Assembly (NCBI GenBank): GCA_003132905.1
Contig: PKZC01000323.1
Coordinates: forward strand, 40,852-50,860
DNA length: 10,009 nucleotides
Source of the DNA: Bryobacterales bacterium
Lineage (GTDB): Bacteria > Acidobacteriota > Terriglobia > Bryobacterales > Bryobacteraceae
Direction of reading: 5' to 3'
Below the pieces are notes generated by a model, which saw only the letters and a program-made list of their open reading frames with translations, did no database searches and was not told where the DNA came from. The position numbers were made by a program, and so were the translations under genes. Of this stretch, positions 1-7,804 are shown piece by piece (position 1 is the first letter of the stretch; the number at the start of each line of letters is the position of its first letter).

Positions 1-1329
1 TGACGTGGCCTGCACGCCTTGATCTTTCCCGTACCGGAAGTAAAGGCGATCTTTATCCGTGGGGTCGTAATCCACGCGCGCCGCTAGCAGCCATTCTGTG
101 TTGAGAGAATTGACCGTGCTCTGGAATTGCCGAGCGCATGGTTTAGTGACTCCAAACCCAGCCGCCATGGCTGCAGCCGCGTTCGGATCGCCGGACGTGA
201 GAATGTCACCGCAGCTTCCCACGATGTTGGAAGGAACTGCCCGGCTGGCGCCAGACGCTCCCGCGTAGAGTCCCAGGGCTTTCTGATAGAAAGGCACAGC
301 CGATGGATTAGTAGCCTGCAAGTTGCCGAGCACGAAGCTGGAGAAATCGGTGGTCGGAATATAGATCGGGCCGCCGCTGGGCAGCACGTAACGCAAGCCT
401 TCCTGATCGAAGAAAAAGAAAAGCTTGTTCTTTACCACTGGGCCGCCAACCGACCACGCCCATTCATTGTTGACAGCGTGGGGACGAGGGGTGCCCGTGG
501 CGTTGTTAAACCAATCGTTGGCGTTCAGCTTGTTGCCGTTCCACAACCAGGACGCATTTCCATGAAATACATTGGACCCGGTCCGGGTGATGTAGTTGAC
601 CTGCGCTCCAGCTTGCCGCCCGTACTGACCCGTGTATCCGTTTGTTACGACCACCGCTTCCTGGACTTCGTTTGAGCCCAACGTCAAGTTGCTGGCGCCG
701 GAGTTGTTCACATTAAAATATGGATCCATGATGTCGGTACCATTCAGCGTGAACATGTTGGACGTCGCCGGCATGCCGAACGAGGAAAACGCGCCGTAGC
801 CGCCGGCGGTGCTGACCGTTGAGCCCGAGGCAAGATAGGCGTAGGCAGCCATGTCGTTGCCGGGCGTGGGCAGGTTCACGATTTGATTGTTGTCGAAGTT
901 AGATGTCAGGTTCGCGTTTTCTGTCTGCAGGGGTGAGATGGCTTCTGAAACTTCCACGGTTTCCGTTTGTTGCTGGACAGCCAGCTGGATATCCGCCGTG
1001 TTCACTTGTCCCAACGAGACGGTTGCTCGTTGCATGGTGGTCTGAAAGCCCGCAGCGGTGGCCGACAGTACGTAGGTTCCAGGCCGCAACAGAGACAAGC
1101 CATACTCGCCCTGGTCGTTCGAGGTTGTGGTGCGAACGCTTCCGTACGCATCGCTTTTGGCAGTGATCGTTACCTTCGGAATCATGGCTCCGGACGGATC
1201 GGTTATTACTCCGGAGAGTTCGCCTGTGACAATTGTTTGCGCTCTCAGCTGCGAGCAAATGGTAATGCCCGCGAGCAACGTGAGTGCGAGAAACAGCCGT
1301 TGTTCGACTGATCGAAAACCCATCATCAT
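1..1329 (-). CDS. Oar-like TonB-dependent receptor, N-terminal part (3' end beyond window)
   Basis: An uninterrupted reading frame of 443 codons runs from an ATG at 1329 to the left edge, so the barrel end is missing. Residues 1-30 look like a signal peptide: a basic start, a hydrophobic core (LFLALTLLAGITI) and a likely cleavage site after LRA. Residues about 33-115 are a carboxypeptidase-regulatory-like (CarboxypepD_reg) beta-sandwich with the typical GVITDPSGAMIP and NDQGEYGLSLLRPGTY segments. A plug-like region follows with FTLNGTDIMDP, QYGRQAGAQVNYITRTGSN and, near residue 280, VVKNKLFFFFDQEGLR, all signatures of Oar-type outer-membrane receptors. Three ATG codons stand in a row (1329, 1326, 1323) behind GGAGG at 1334-1338; the second has the best spacing (7 nt). 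The family takes up large ligands through a TonB-energised barrel; the ligand here is unknown. It is a paralogue of the receptor at 1774-5145, but a terminator lies between them, so it is probably transcribed separately. Confidence 0.9.
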   Translation of the reverse strand, partial: MMMGFRSVEQRLFLALTLLAGITICSQLRAQTIVTGELSGVITDPSGAMIPKVTITAKSDAYGSVRTTTSNDQGEYGLSLLRPGTYVLSATAAGFQTTMQRATVSLGQVNTADIQLAVQQQTETVEVSEAISPLQTENANLTSNFDNNQIVNLPTPGNDMAAYAYLASGSTVSTAGGYGAFSSFGMPATSNMFTLNGTDIMDPYFNVNNSGASNLTLGSNEVQEAVVVTNGYTGQYGRQAGAQVNYITRTGSNVFHGNASWLWNGNKLNANDWFNNATGTPRPHAVNNEWAWSVGGPVVKNKLFFFFDQEGLRYVLPSGGPIYIPTTDFSSFVLGNLQATNPSAVPFYQKALGLYAGASGASRAVPSNIVGSCGDILTSGDPNAAAAMAAGFGVTKPCARQFQSTVNSLNTEWLLAARVDYDPTDKDRLYFRYGKDQGVQATS

Positions 1330-1587
1330 ATAGCCTCCAAAAAATATTGGCCGGCACTGCGCCGGGTCGAATTTCGTGTGAGCGCAAAAAGGCAGAAGTT
1401 AAGTTATGGTCCGGCCGGCGAAATCCATCGCGACAGCCCTCTGGCGGGGCGGATTTCCCGTAATGGGTAGACCGTAGTGAACGGTCCTATAATCCTAAAC
1501 TCGACGCAGTGTCTTGGATCCCAACGAACCAAATTCAGCAGCTAGGTGAAACTAGTGTTAGCTAACTTGCATCCCTGTTGCCACACG

Positions 1588-1617
1588 TTAACCATCTTCG
1601 GATCACAAACTGGTTAA
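1588..1617. repeat. Inverted repeat TTAACCA-N16-TGGTTAA, possible operator
   Basis: Two perfect 7-bp arms at 1588-1594 and 1611-1617 are separated by 16 bases, so the arm centres are 23 bp apart, roughly two helix turns. One arm touches the candidate -10 box and the repeat covers the expected transcription start. This placement suits a repressor dimer. The binding protein is unknown, and a repeat of this size can occur by chance. Confidence 0.35.
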
Positions 1618-1643
1618 TTATATACCATCTACTTACAGGGCAA
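1617..1643 (-). promoter_or_regulatory. Candidate sigma70-type promoter for the partial receptor
   Basis: The minus strand reads TATAAT at 1622-1617, a perfect -10 match. The only -35-like hexamer is TTGCCC at 1643-1638, with a short spacer of 15 nt, so the -35 element is weak. Transcription would start near 1610. It lies downstream of the terminator of the preceding receptor, where a new promoter is needed. Confidence 0.35.
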
Positions 1644-1720
1644 GGCAGCTCCTTCGGATGGGCTTTTCGGTAGAGAAGGCAGGCGACTCGGGAGGCACCA
1701 CGTGCGAGTGCTGGGACATG

Positions 1721-1753
1721 AAAAAGAAAGGGCCGCACCCGAGGGAGCGGCCC
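1721..1753 (-). terminator. Rho-independent terminator of the complete receptor gene
   Basis: On the minus strand the stem GGGCCGC (1753-1747), a 10-nt loop and the complementary GCGGCCC (1736-1730) are followed by TTTCTTTTT (1729-1721). The hairpin begins 20 bases after the receptor stop codon. It is a strong intrinsic terminator and separates the two receptor genes. Confidence 0.9.
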
Positions 1754-1773
1754 GATCGCTTAGCGTTTGATCC

Positions 1774-4700
1774 CTAGAACGTGATCTTGGCCGATAACTG
1801 GCCGAAGCGGGAGTTGCTGCTATAGAACTCGTCAAAGCGGCCGAAACTAGCGCTACCAGTCGTCAAATCGCTACGGCTGGCGGTCTGGTTGACTCCGCTG
1901 GGAGCGACGTCGCTGAGGTAACCACCGGTGTACTGAGCGTGGTTGAACAGGTTAAAGAATTGCGCGCCAACCTCGAAGCGGATCCGCTCGTTCAGGTTGA
2001 AGCGCTTCACCAGTGAAGCGTCGATATTGTCGGTTGGGCTCAACGGGAAGGTGTTGCGCCCGGCGTTGGCGAGAGCTCCCACGCCCGCTTCAATGTAGCG
2101 AGCATTGGGGCTCTTGGCGACGTAAGCCACAGTGGAGGGGTCGCCCATCAAAACCACTTGACCAGCGGCGTTATAGGGTGTGACCGCCGTGGACAAATTA
2201 CCGGCCCCGGCCGTGTTGATAATGGAGCGATCCCCGGCGGAGTCGTTGTTCAAGTTGGAATCCACACCGCTCTGGACCGTTGCATATTCAGGCGACTGAT
2301 AGGTGTAAGTCCCCGAAATGTTCCAGTTGCCAACAACGTTCTTCATCAGCCAACTTCGGCTCTGGAAAGGCTTCCAATCGTAAATTGGAGAGAACGTAAA
2401 GCGATGACGGCGGTCGAGCGCAGAGGTCGCCCATTCGCCCGCGAGGTTCTGGAAGTCTTGCGCGCGCCGGGGAGTGAGGTAGGTTGAAAAGTTGGTAGCC
2501 GTGGCGTCGTCCATCATATGGCTCCAAGTGTACGCGGCGATGTAGGTGAAGCCTTTGGAGTAGCGCTTGGTCACCTGCAATGCCAGGCCGTTGTACTCCG
2601 AATAAGCTTGCGGAGCGTAAGCGACAAGGTTATTGGGGAATCCCAACGTTGCGAGCGAATTATTCGGATCGGTCGAAGTACCTCCCGGCACGATATAGTC
2701 CTCTACCTGTCCAAGCGTTTTCGTTAAGCCCGCGAAAGATGACGGCGCTGTGTTGAACGTCGGCAGATAATTCGTCGGACTCACCTGCGCGTCCCGGTTC
2801 AGCCGGGTTTGATTCCAAAGGTGTACGCCCTTGGTGCCAATGTAGCGGGCCTCAAATGTATAGTTGCTGTGGAACTGGCGTTGCACGCCCATAGTGTAGG
2901 TGAGCGCGTAAGGACGCTTTCCACCAAAGGTATAGGACGAGATGATAGACCGCGCATCCAATGTATCGGTCGGTAGCCCGGGCGCGCCGCCGGTCAAAGC
3001 GCCATTCTTCAGGAAATTGGGAGCGTTGGCCGAAAGATCGACATCCTGCGTGGTTTGGTAGTACGGTGGCGCCGCATTGGCTGTCAGGTTCGCATAGGTC
3101 AAATCGAATGAGCGGCTGAAACCGCCGCGAATCACCCAACTGGCAGAACTTCCGGGCGAGTAGGCGAAACCGATCTTGGGCGACCAGTCGTTCGGGCTAA
3201 AGCCGGGCTGGTTGAAGGTGATGCCGCCGGGAACGCTGGCCGGAGAGCTATAGCTCTGAGCTCGCGACGCGATCGGCATGGTGACGTATTCGTAACGCAC
3301 GCCCAGATTAAGAGTCAGGTTCGACTTAACTTTAAAATCGTCATTAAAGAAGGCGGCGTGTTCCAGAAAGCCGACCGGATAGGACGAGGGACCAGCGCTC
3401 CGCTCTCCCAGCGCATCCGGCGTAAGGTCGTACAGATATTGCTCCAACGTGGTGTAATCATATTCACCGGTGACGCGCTGGACGAAATAGCTCGTACTGA
3501 TGATGTCGGCAAAGTTGTACCCGAACTTGAAAGTGTTGCGCCCCCAAACTTTCGTCATGCTGTCCTGAAATTCCAACACGTTTTGTACAGCCCCGCTGGG
3601 TTCAGACTGGCCCGGACCGATTTGTATCTGCAATGGATCGATGTCGATGTTCGGGAAAACTCCCAGCCCTGGGAAGGTTTGGGATGCTATGGGCGTCTTA
3701 TCGAAGTTACGGCTGAATGCGGCGCGGAACTCATTCTGCCAAGTGGGGGAGAAGGAGTGGAACTCCGACAACGTCAGCATGTACGTGTTGTTCGGCTGGG
3801 AAACATAAAACGAGGGTAACTCCGCTGTGGTGTTGATTCCCTCAACCTTGTTGTAAATCCAGCGGCCGCGGAGCTGATCGGTATCGCTCATGTTATAGTC
3901 CAATGCCACTACAGCGTTGTAAGAGTTGTTGAAATTCGGGCCGACGAAGGATACACTGCCGATCGGAATCGTTGCACCGTTTACTGTAAGCGCCTGCTCA
4001 TTGGCCACCGGCGCGATTCCGGCATATTTCTGAAGAATCCCTAGGTTGGTTGAGCTGAGCGTAGCCGAGCTGCCTTTCGCGACGCCCGACGTTAGCGCAT
4101 AGGGTCCAAGAGCCGCCAGCGCGCTATATCCCGCCGCTGTGGGGGCGAAGACCGGAGCGCTGGGCGTGGAAGCTTGACCGATGGGGTTGTACTCAAAGTT
4201 TCCGAAGTAGAACAGCTTGTTCTTGATGATTGGACCGCCGATGGTGGCGCCCAGCCGGTTGCTGTCGTAACGGGGAAAGGACTTCAGGCCCTGCGTCCAA
4301 TAGATGGAATCGTCCGCGTTCAGGTTCTTGTTCTGAAAGTATTCGTAAATCGCGCCGTGAACCGTGTTGGTGCCCGATTTCACGATGGCGTTGAATACGC
4401 CTCCGGAAGCGCCGCCAAACTCGGGGCTGAATTGGTTCTGCAGCACCGAGACCTCGGCCACGGCATCGTTAGAGACCAGAGCCATGGGGCCGGTAGTGAA
4501 GAAGTTGTTGTCTAGCACGCCATCCAAGTAGAAGGTGTTGTTTTCGGGCCTCTGGCCGGCCACCGTGGGTCCGGTGCCTTGACCGACGCCGCCGCTGGTG
4601 GCAACACCCGCGCCAAGCAAGCTGATGTTCCAAATCGCAGACGACTGGCTGTTGTTCCCCGCGATACCGCCGGTGCGGGTAAACGACGCAGTGGGAAGAT

Positions 4701-5145
4701 CCTCCAGCTGTCTGGTTTCATAAGTGGTCTGCACTTGTGCCGTGGTTGTGTCGAGCGGAGTGGGCGCCCCGGTTACCTCTACCGTGGTCGCAGTCGCACC
4801 CACCGTCAAGCTCAAGTTCTGCGTGACCGTGTTATTCAACTGCACCTGGACACCCTTGACGCTGGTGGTGGTGAAACCGGTCGCTGTTGCCGTGATAGTG
4901 TACGAGCCGACTGGTAGATTGGCGAGCCGGTAACCGCCCTGGTCGTCGCCGGTGACGGTAGTCTTGACACCCGTGGCTTCGTTGGTGGCCGTCACCGTGA
5001 CGGTGGGCACCATCGCTCCGCTAGCGTCGGAGACGGCTCCCACTAAATCGCCGCTAATGGCTTGCGCCGGAAGCAGCGACGGAAATAAGAGGACGGCCGC
5101 CAAGAACGCCGCGGCAGGAAAGCACAAAGTCTGAATTCTTTTCAT
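1774..5145 (-). CDS. Oar-like TonB-dependent receptor with carboxypeptidase-regulatory-like domain
   Basis: Complete 1123-residue outer-membrane receptor, a normal length for the Oar-like family. Residues 1-29 form a signal peptide (MKRIQ start, hydrophobic core, cleavage after PAQA). Residues about 30-118 are a CarboxypepD_reg beta-sandwich (GAVSDASGAMVPTVTV, DDQGGYRLANLPVGSY). The plug region at about 120-260 shows AGQRPENNTFYLDGVLDNN and FGGASGGVFNAIVKSGTN. A long beta-barrel follows, starting with GPIIKNKLFYFGNFEYNP. The chain ends in LSAKITF; a terminal aromatic residue is the usual barrel-assembly signal. The ATG at 5145 is preceded by AGGGGTGATC, which pairs almost fully with the 16S rRNA tail. 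The start overlaps the stop of a 41-codon frame (ATGA), suggesting coupled translation, and a strong terminator follows at 1721-1753. Such proteins import large ligands, often polymer fragments, using TonB energy; the actual ligand cannot be told from sequence. Confidence 0.93.
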   Translation of the reverse strand: MKRIQTLCFPAAAFLAAVLLFPSLLPAQAISGDLVGAVSDASGAMVPTVTVTATNEATGVKTTVTGDDQGGYRLANLPVGSYTITATATGFTTTSVKGVQVQLNNTVTQNLSLTVGATATTVEVTGAPTPLDTTTAQVQTTYETRQLEDLPTASFTRTGGIAGNNSQSSAIWNISLLGAGVATSGGVGQGTGPTVAGQRPENNTFYLDGVLDNNFFTTGPMALVSNDAVAEVSVLQNQFSPEFGGASGGVFNAIVKSGTNTVHGAIYEYFQNKNLNADDSIYWTQGLKSFPRYDSNRLGATIGGPIIKNKLFYFGNFEYNPIGQASTPSAPVFAPTAAGYSALAALGPYALTSGVAKGSSATLSSTNLGILQKYAGIAPVANEQALTVNGATIPIGSVSFVGPNFNNSYNAVVALDYNMSDTDQLRGRWIYNKVEGINTTAELPSFYVSQPNNTYMLTLSEFHSFSPTWQNEFRAAFSRNFDKTPIASQTFPGLGVFPNIDIDPLQIQIGPGQSEPSGAVQNVLEFQDSMTKVWGRNTFKFGYNFADIISTSYFVQRVTGEYDYTTLEQYLYDLTPDALGERSAGPSSYPVGFLEHAAFFNDDFKVKSNLTLNLGVRYEYVTMPIASRAQSYSSPASVPGGITFNQPGFSPNDWSPKIGFAYSPGSSASWVIRGGFSRSFDLTYANLTANAAPPYYQTTQDVDLSANAPNFLKNGALTGGAPGLPTDTLDARSIISSYTFGGKRPYALTYTMGVQRQFHSNYTFEARYIGTKGVHLWNQTRLNRDAQVSPTNYLPTFNTAPSSFAGLTKTLGQVEDYIVPGGTSTDPNNSLATLGFPNNLVAYAPQAYSEYNGLALQVTKRYSKGFTYIAAYTWSHMMDDATATNFSTYLTPRRAQDFQNLAGEWATSALDRRHRFTFSPIYDWKPFQSRSWLMKNVVGNWNISGTYTYQSPEYATVQSGVDSNLNNDSAGDRSIINTAGAGNLSTAVTPYNAAGQVVLMGDPSTVAYVAKSPNARYIEAGVGALANAGRNTFPLSPTDNIDASLVKRFNLNERIRFEVGAQFFNLFNHAQYTGGYLSDVAPSGVNQTASRSDLTTGSASFGRFDEFYSSNSRFGQLSAKITF

Positions 5146-5267
5146 TGATCACCCCTGGAAAACGCAGCTACAATTCGATCTTGCTGTTCATCGCGCGCGC
5201 CCTGCTTTAGGCTGCTTGCCAGGCCCGCATCAGGCGCTAGTCGCGAAGTCCCCTTTTGATCTTTCAT
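5142..5267 (-). CDS. Small 41-residue frame coupled to the receptor start, unknown function
   Basis: ATG at 5267 follows GGGAG (5278-5274) with a 6-nt gap, a better ribosome site than many full genes have. The 41-residue product (MKDQKGTSRL... to ...FSRGDQ) is hydrophilic and rich in charged residues and Gln. It has no signal peptide, membrane segment, or Trp- or His-rich attenuator pattern. Its TGA stop (5144-5142) overlaps the receptor ATG as ATGA, and its last codons contain the receptor ribosome binding site, so ribosomes finishing it could restart on the receptor. The frame extends upstream to another ATG at 5327, but AGGGG directly abuts that codon, so 5267 is preferred. I do not recognise the peptide. 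It may be a real small protein, a leader peptide that meters receptor translation, or a chance frame; the first two are inference. Confidence 0.5.
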   Translation of the reverse strand: MKDQKGTSRLAPDAGLASSLKQGARDEQQDRIVAAFSRGDQ

Positions 5268-5287
5268 ATTTCTCTCCCTTTGGTCGA

Positions 5288-5304
5288 CGCGCCAGTTCGG
5301 CGCG
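5288..5304 (-). promoter_or_regulatory. GC-rich hairpin upstream of the small frame
   Basis: Perfect 6-bp arms CGCGCC and GGCGCG flank a 5-base loop. The hairpin ends 10 bases before the GGGAG ribosome site of the 41-codon frame. There is no T tract, so it is not an intrinsic terminator. It could stabilise the message 5' end or affect translation start; this is inference. Confidence 0.35.
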
Positions 5305-5357
5305 CCTATTGTCTGATCGGCGGGCATCCCCTGTTATGGAAGGCCGCAAAACGAACG

Positions 5358-5374
5358 GGGGTTATCACAACCCC
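5358..5374. repeat. Perfect inverted repeat GGGGTT-ATCAC-AACCCC
   Basis: Two 6-bp arms flank a 5-base centre, in the middle of the divergent region. No T tract follows on the plus strand; the minus strand has only an interrupted one. It may be a protein-binding site or an RNA hairpin. No known operator was recognised. Confidence 0.3.
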
Positions 5375-5653
5375 AAGATGCTGACATGGCGTTCAGGGAC
5401 CCCAACATCCCCGCGAGCCCGTGAATGTAGAGGAAATTTACGATGCACTTCCACCTCCACCTTGGCGCCCCTGCTCACTTGTAGCTCAGTGGTTATAAAT
5501 CATCAACTTACGAGTTATTGGGGACGAATCAGATACATGCCGCCGTAGAATCGGCCCTAAGTTTCTTCTAAAAATGGGAGGAACTTAACGCCGGCCCGTA
5601 GGCGCTTGCCCCCGAAGTTCATCTTCGGATTCCCGTTCCCAGGCGCTAGCTCC

Positions 5654-5659
5654 TATAAT
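5654..5659 (+). promoter_or_regulatory. -10 box of the kinase-regulator operon
   Basis: TATAAT at 5654-5659 is a perfect -10 hexamer. The best -35 candidate is TTCCCG at 5630-5635 (18-nt spacer), which is poor. Transcription would begin near 5666, about 20 bases before the ATG at 5687. That supports the ATG over an upstream in-frame TTG at 5606, which would lie ahead of the message. Confidence 0.4.
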
Positions 5660-5686
5660 TCGAAGAAGGACACTTTTCGAAAGACC

Positions 5687-7804
5687 ATGCGCAAGCGAGT
5701 GATGTTCGGGTTGGCGGTGCTGCTGCTCAGCATCTTGGCATCGCTGGTTGTCTCCCAGGGCTCGTTTAATCTGGGAGCCTTCGCGCCCGCGCCGTCCAAC
5801 ATCCAGCAAACTTACTTGTTTTGGGCCGTTTCCACCCTGATTTTTATTCTCACTGTGGGGCTTGGCTTCATGCTGTTCCGGACGGTGGTGAAGTTGTATA
5901 TTGAACGGCACACCAACCGGCCAGGCTCGCACATCAAGTCCAAACTGATCGGTGGCGCGCTCGCGCTCAGCGTCTTGCCTATCTTCTTTCTGGTGCTGTG
6001 GAGCGTGTCGGTATTGAATTTGAACTTAGACAAGTGGTTCAGCCGGCCGGCGCGCACCATGAATATCGATCTGGTCCAGATTGCCAACGCTCTCAATCAG
6101 GAAGTGGCCGACAAACTTACCGCGCAGGCCCATTGGCTGGCCTCCCAGCCGGCCCAGAGCGCCGATTTTTACGAGCGCTTCTGCCAGGACAACCAGATTG
6201 AAAAAGCTGAAATCGAAAGCGCCGACGGCAGCGGCAGGATGCTTTGTTCGGTTTCGGTCTCACGCCAGGGCGAGCTCTACAAAACCAGCATCCAGACCGA
6301 CGAGGGCAGGCTGGTTCTTTCGGCACGGATGCCGCTCGAATTGGCCGCCAAGCAGCGTGAGATCACGCAAGCGGTGGCCGATTACGATCGCCTGTCCCTG
6401 GATAGAAAGGCTTTCCGCCGTCTGTACCTGCTGCTGCTGTCTCTCATCACGCTGTTCATTCTTTTTTGCGCCACCTGGATTGCGCGCTATATGGCCGGGC
6501 AGATCAGCACGCCCATCACAGCGCTGCTTCGCGCGGCCGAGCAGATCCGCAAGGGCAATTTAAGCTACCGCGTTCGCGTGGACGCCATCGACGAAATGGC
6601 GACGCTGGTGCGCGCCTTCAACGAAATGACGGAGGCGCTCGAAACCAATAGCAAGGAACTGGAAGCTCGACGTCGATTCACCGAAGCGATTCTTGAGAGC
6701 ATTCCCACCGGCGTCATTTCGCTCACCTCCGACGGACGCATCCAGCGTGTGAACCGCGCGCTGTTGGGAATTTTTCCCGAGGAACAAGTGGCGCGAGCGG
6801 CCAGGCTGAGCGACTTGTTTTCGCGCGAAGATACCGCTGAGATTCGTTACCTGATGAATCGCGCTCGCCGCACCGCCGTGGCGGGCACGCAGATCGAATA
6901 CAAAGCCGAGCGGCGCGTGCTGCAACTGTCCCTTACCGTGGCCGCGCTCGATGAGCAGCGCAGTTCCGGATTCGTCCTGGTGGTGGAAGATACCAGCGAG
7001 CTTTTGCGCGCCCAGAAGGCCGAGGCCTGGCACGAGGTGGCGCGCCGCGTGGCGCACGAGATCAAGAATCCCTTGACACCTATCGCGTTGTGCGCGGACC
7101 GTATCGGGCGGCAGTTGGCGCGCGCCGAGCAAACCGCCGACACGCGGCGCATCCTGCAGGAGTGCTCGGCAACCATCGCCCGCGAAGTGGAAAGCGTGCG
7201 CACGCTGGTGGACGAATTCTCCCAGTTCACGCGTTTCCCGGCGGCGCAGCCGGTGCCCTCCGATTTGAATCAGATCGTGGAGACGGCCCTATCGGTGTTC
7301 GAAGGACGGCTGGATGGAATCCGCGTGGAGCAGGATCTTGCCCCGGACCTGCCGTTGGTGAGGGTGGATCGCGAGCAATTCAAGCGCGTGGTCGTGAACC
7401 TGGTGGATAACGCGGCGGAGGCCATGCAGGAGTCGTTGGTGAAGCGTCTCTACATCGGCACGCGAGCCACCGAGGCCGATTCGGTGGAACTCGTCATAGC
7501 CGATACCGGCGGCGGCGTTTCCCGCGAGGATAAAGAAAAGCTATTCCTGCCATATTTTTCGACTAAAGGGCGGGGAACCGGGCTGGGGCTCGCGATCGTC
7601 AATCGCATCCTGGCCGATCACGAAGCCACTATTCGCGTGGACGACAACTCGCCCACCGGAGCTCGTTTCATTGTGGAACTCCCGATGCGGGCTCGCGCGG
7701 AAATGGAATCTAAGCCCGATGCTCAAGTTCAAAGCCCCTCTCTAGGTCAAGCCCCAGTGTTGCCCCAAGTGGTGGAAGTGGCCTCGGCGGAGACCTCTTC
7801 GTGA
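5687..7804 (+). CDS. ntrY: NtrY-like membrane sensor histidine kinase
   Basis: A 705-residue two-component kinase with the NtrY domain order. Membrane segments lie at about 5-23, 43-64, 87-110 and 246-268; residues 111-245 form the extracytoplasmic sensor part. HAMP is at about 270-325 and PAS at about 329-440. The dimerisation and phospho-acceptor domain has [15 protein letters not shown], with His457 as the likely phosphorylation site. The ATPase domain shows N571 and N575 ([10 protein letters not shown]), D606 (DTGGGV) and GRGTGLG (628-634), so all catalytic boxes are intact. A Pro/Gln/Ser-rich tail (about 668-705) extends past the ATPase fold. I start at ATG 5687 because it gives a basic N-terminus directly before the first membrane segment; an upstream TTG at 5606 would add 27 residues unlike a kinase start. 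The stop overlaps the next gene as GTGA. NtrY proteins are linked to nitrogen or redox sensing in proteobacteria; the signal here is unknown. Confidence 0.87.
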   Translation: MRKRVMFGLAVLLLSILASLVVSQGSFNLGAFAPAPSNIQQTYLFWAVSTLIFILTVGLGFMLFRTVVKLYIERHTNRPGSHIKSKLIGGALALSVLPIFFLVLWSVSVLNLNLDKWFSRPARTMNIDLVQIANALNQEVADKLTAQAHWLASQPAQSADFYERFCQDNQIEKAEIESADGSGRMLCSVSVSRQGELYKTSIQTDEGRLVLSARMPLELAAKQREITQAVADYDRLSLDRKAFRRLYLLLLSLITLFILFCATWIARYMAGQISTPITALLRAAEQIRKGNLSYRVRVDAIDEMATLVRAFNEMTEALETNSKELEARRRFTEAILESIPTGVISLTSDGRIQRVNRALLGIFPEEQVARAARLSDLFSREDTAEIRYLMNRARRTAVAGTQIEYKAERRVLQLSLTVAALDEQRSSGFVLVVEDTSELLRAQKAEAWHEVARRVAHEIKNPLTPIALCADRIGRQLARAEQTADTRRILQECSATIAREVESVRTLVDEFSQFTRFPAAQPVPSDLNQIVETALSVFEGRLDGIRVEQDLAPDLPLVRVDREQFKRVVVNLVDNAAEAMQESLVKRLYIGTRATEADSVELVIADTGGGVSREDKEKLFLPYFSTKGRGTGLGLAIVNRILADHEATIRVDDNSPTGARFIVELPMRARAEMESKPDAQVQSPSLGQAPVLPQVVEVASAETSS

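Larger units (their letters stand above)
1330..1720 (-). promoter_or_regulatory. Upstream and leader region of the partial receptor
   Basis: About 390 bases without a convincing gene. Read on the minus strand, it holds a candidate promoter near 1617-1643, an inverted repeat (1588-1617), a 10-bp palindrome GTTAGCTAAC (1557-1566), a hairpin GACCGT-TCACT-ACGGTC (1470-1486), and a GC-rich hairpin CCGGC-GCAGT-GCCGG (1351-1365). The last is followed by six T and then the GGAGG ribosome binding site. If the promoter call is right, the leader RNA is about 280 nt, long enough for post-transcriptional control. No riboswitch class was recognised. Confidence 0.4.
5268..5686. promoter_or_regulatory. Divergent intergenic control region
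   Basis: About 420 bases between the minus-strand receptor unit and the plus-strand kinase. It contains a hairpin CGCGCC-AGTTC-GGCGCG (5288-5304) in the leader of the small frame, and a hairpin GGGGTT-ATCAC-AACCCC (5358-5374). It also holds a tRNA-D-arm-like stretch (5480-5495) and a -10 box for the kinase (5654-5659). No convincing promoter was found for the receptor direction. Open frames here (for example 5216-5548 plus) have low-complexity, unfamily-like products and poor start signals, so I do not call them genes. Confidence 0.45.

Noticed and set aside
899..1387. 162-codon minus-strand open frame over the start of the left receptor
   Set aside because: It lies out of frame with the receptor, whose product has a clear signal peptide and domain. 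The alternative product is rich in Arg, His and Ser without pattern.
5473..5545. Possible tRNA gene around the TGTAGCTCAGTGGTTA motif
   Set aside because: No GAGC to close the D-stem, no anticodon stem and no GGTTCGAATCC-type T arm at the right distance.
5216..5548. 110-codon plus-strand open frame in the divergent region
   Set aside because: The product is Ser/Arg/Pro-rich without any domain pattern, the start has no ribosome site, and it runs antisense over the small coupled frame and its hairpin.
1593..5628. CATCTTCGGAT found both in the left receptor leader (1593-1603) and ahead of the kinase (5618-5628)
   Set aside because: An 11-base match between two places in 10 kb is expected by chance many times over.
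5606..5686. In-frame TTG at 5606 as the kinase start, adding 27 residues
   Set aside because: The -10 box TATAAT at 5654 lies inside this extension, the added residues do not resemble a kinase N-terminus, and ATG 5687 sits directly before the first membrane segment.
6560..7132. 190-codon minus-strand open frame inside the kinase gene
   Set aside because: It is an antisense shadow of well-conserved kinase domains in a GC-rich gene; no ribosome site and no recognisable fold.
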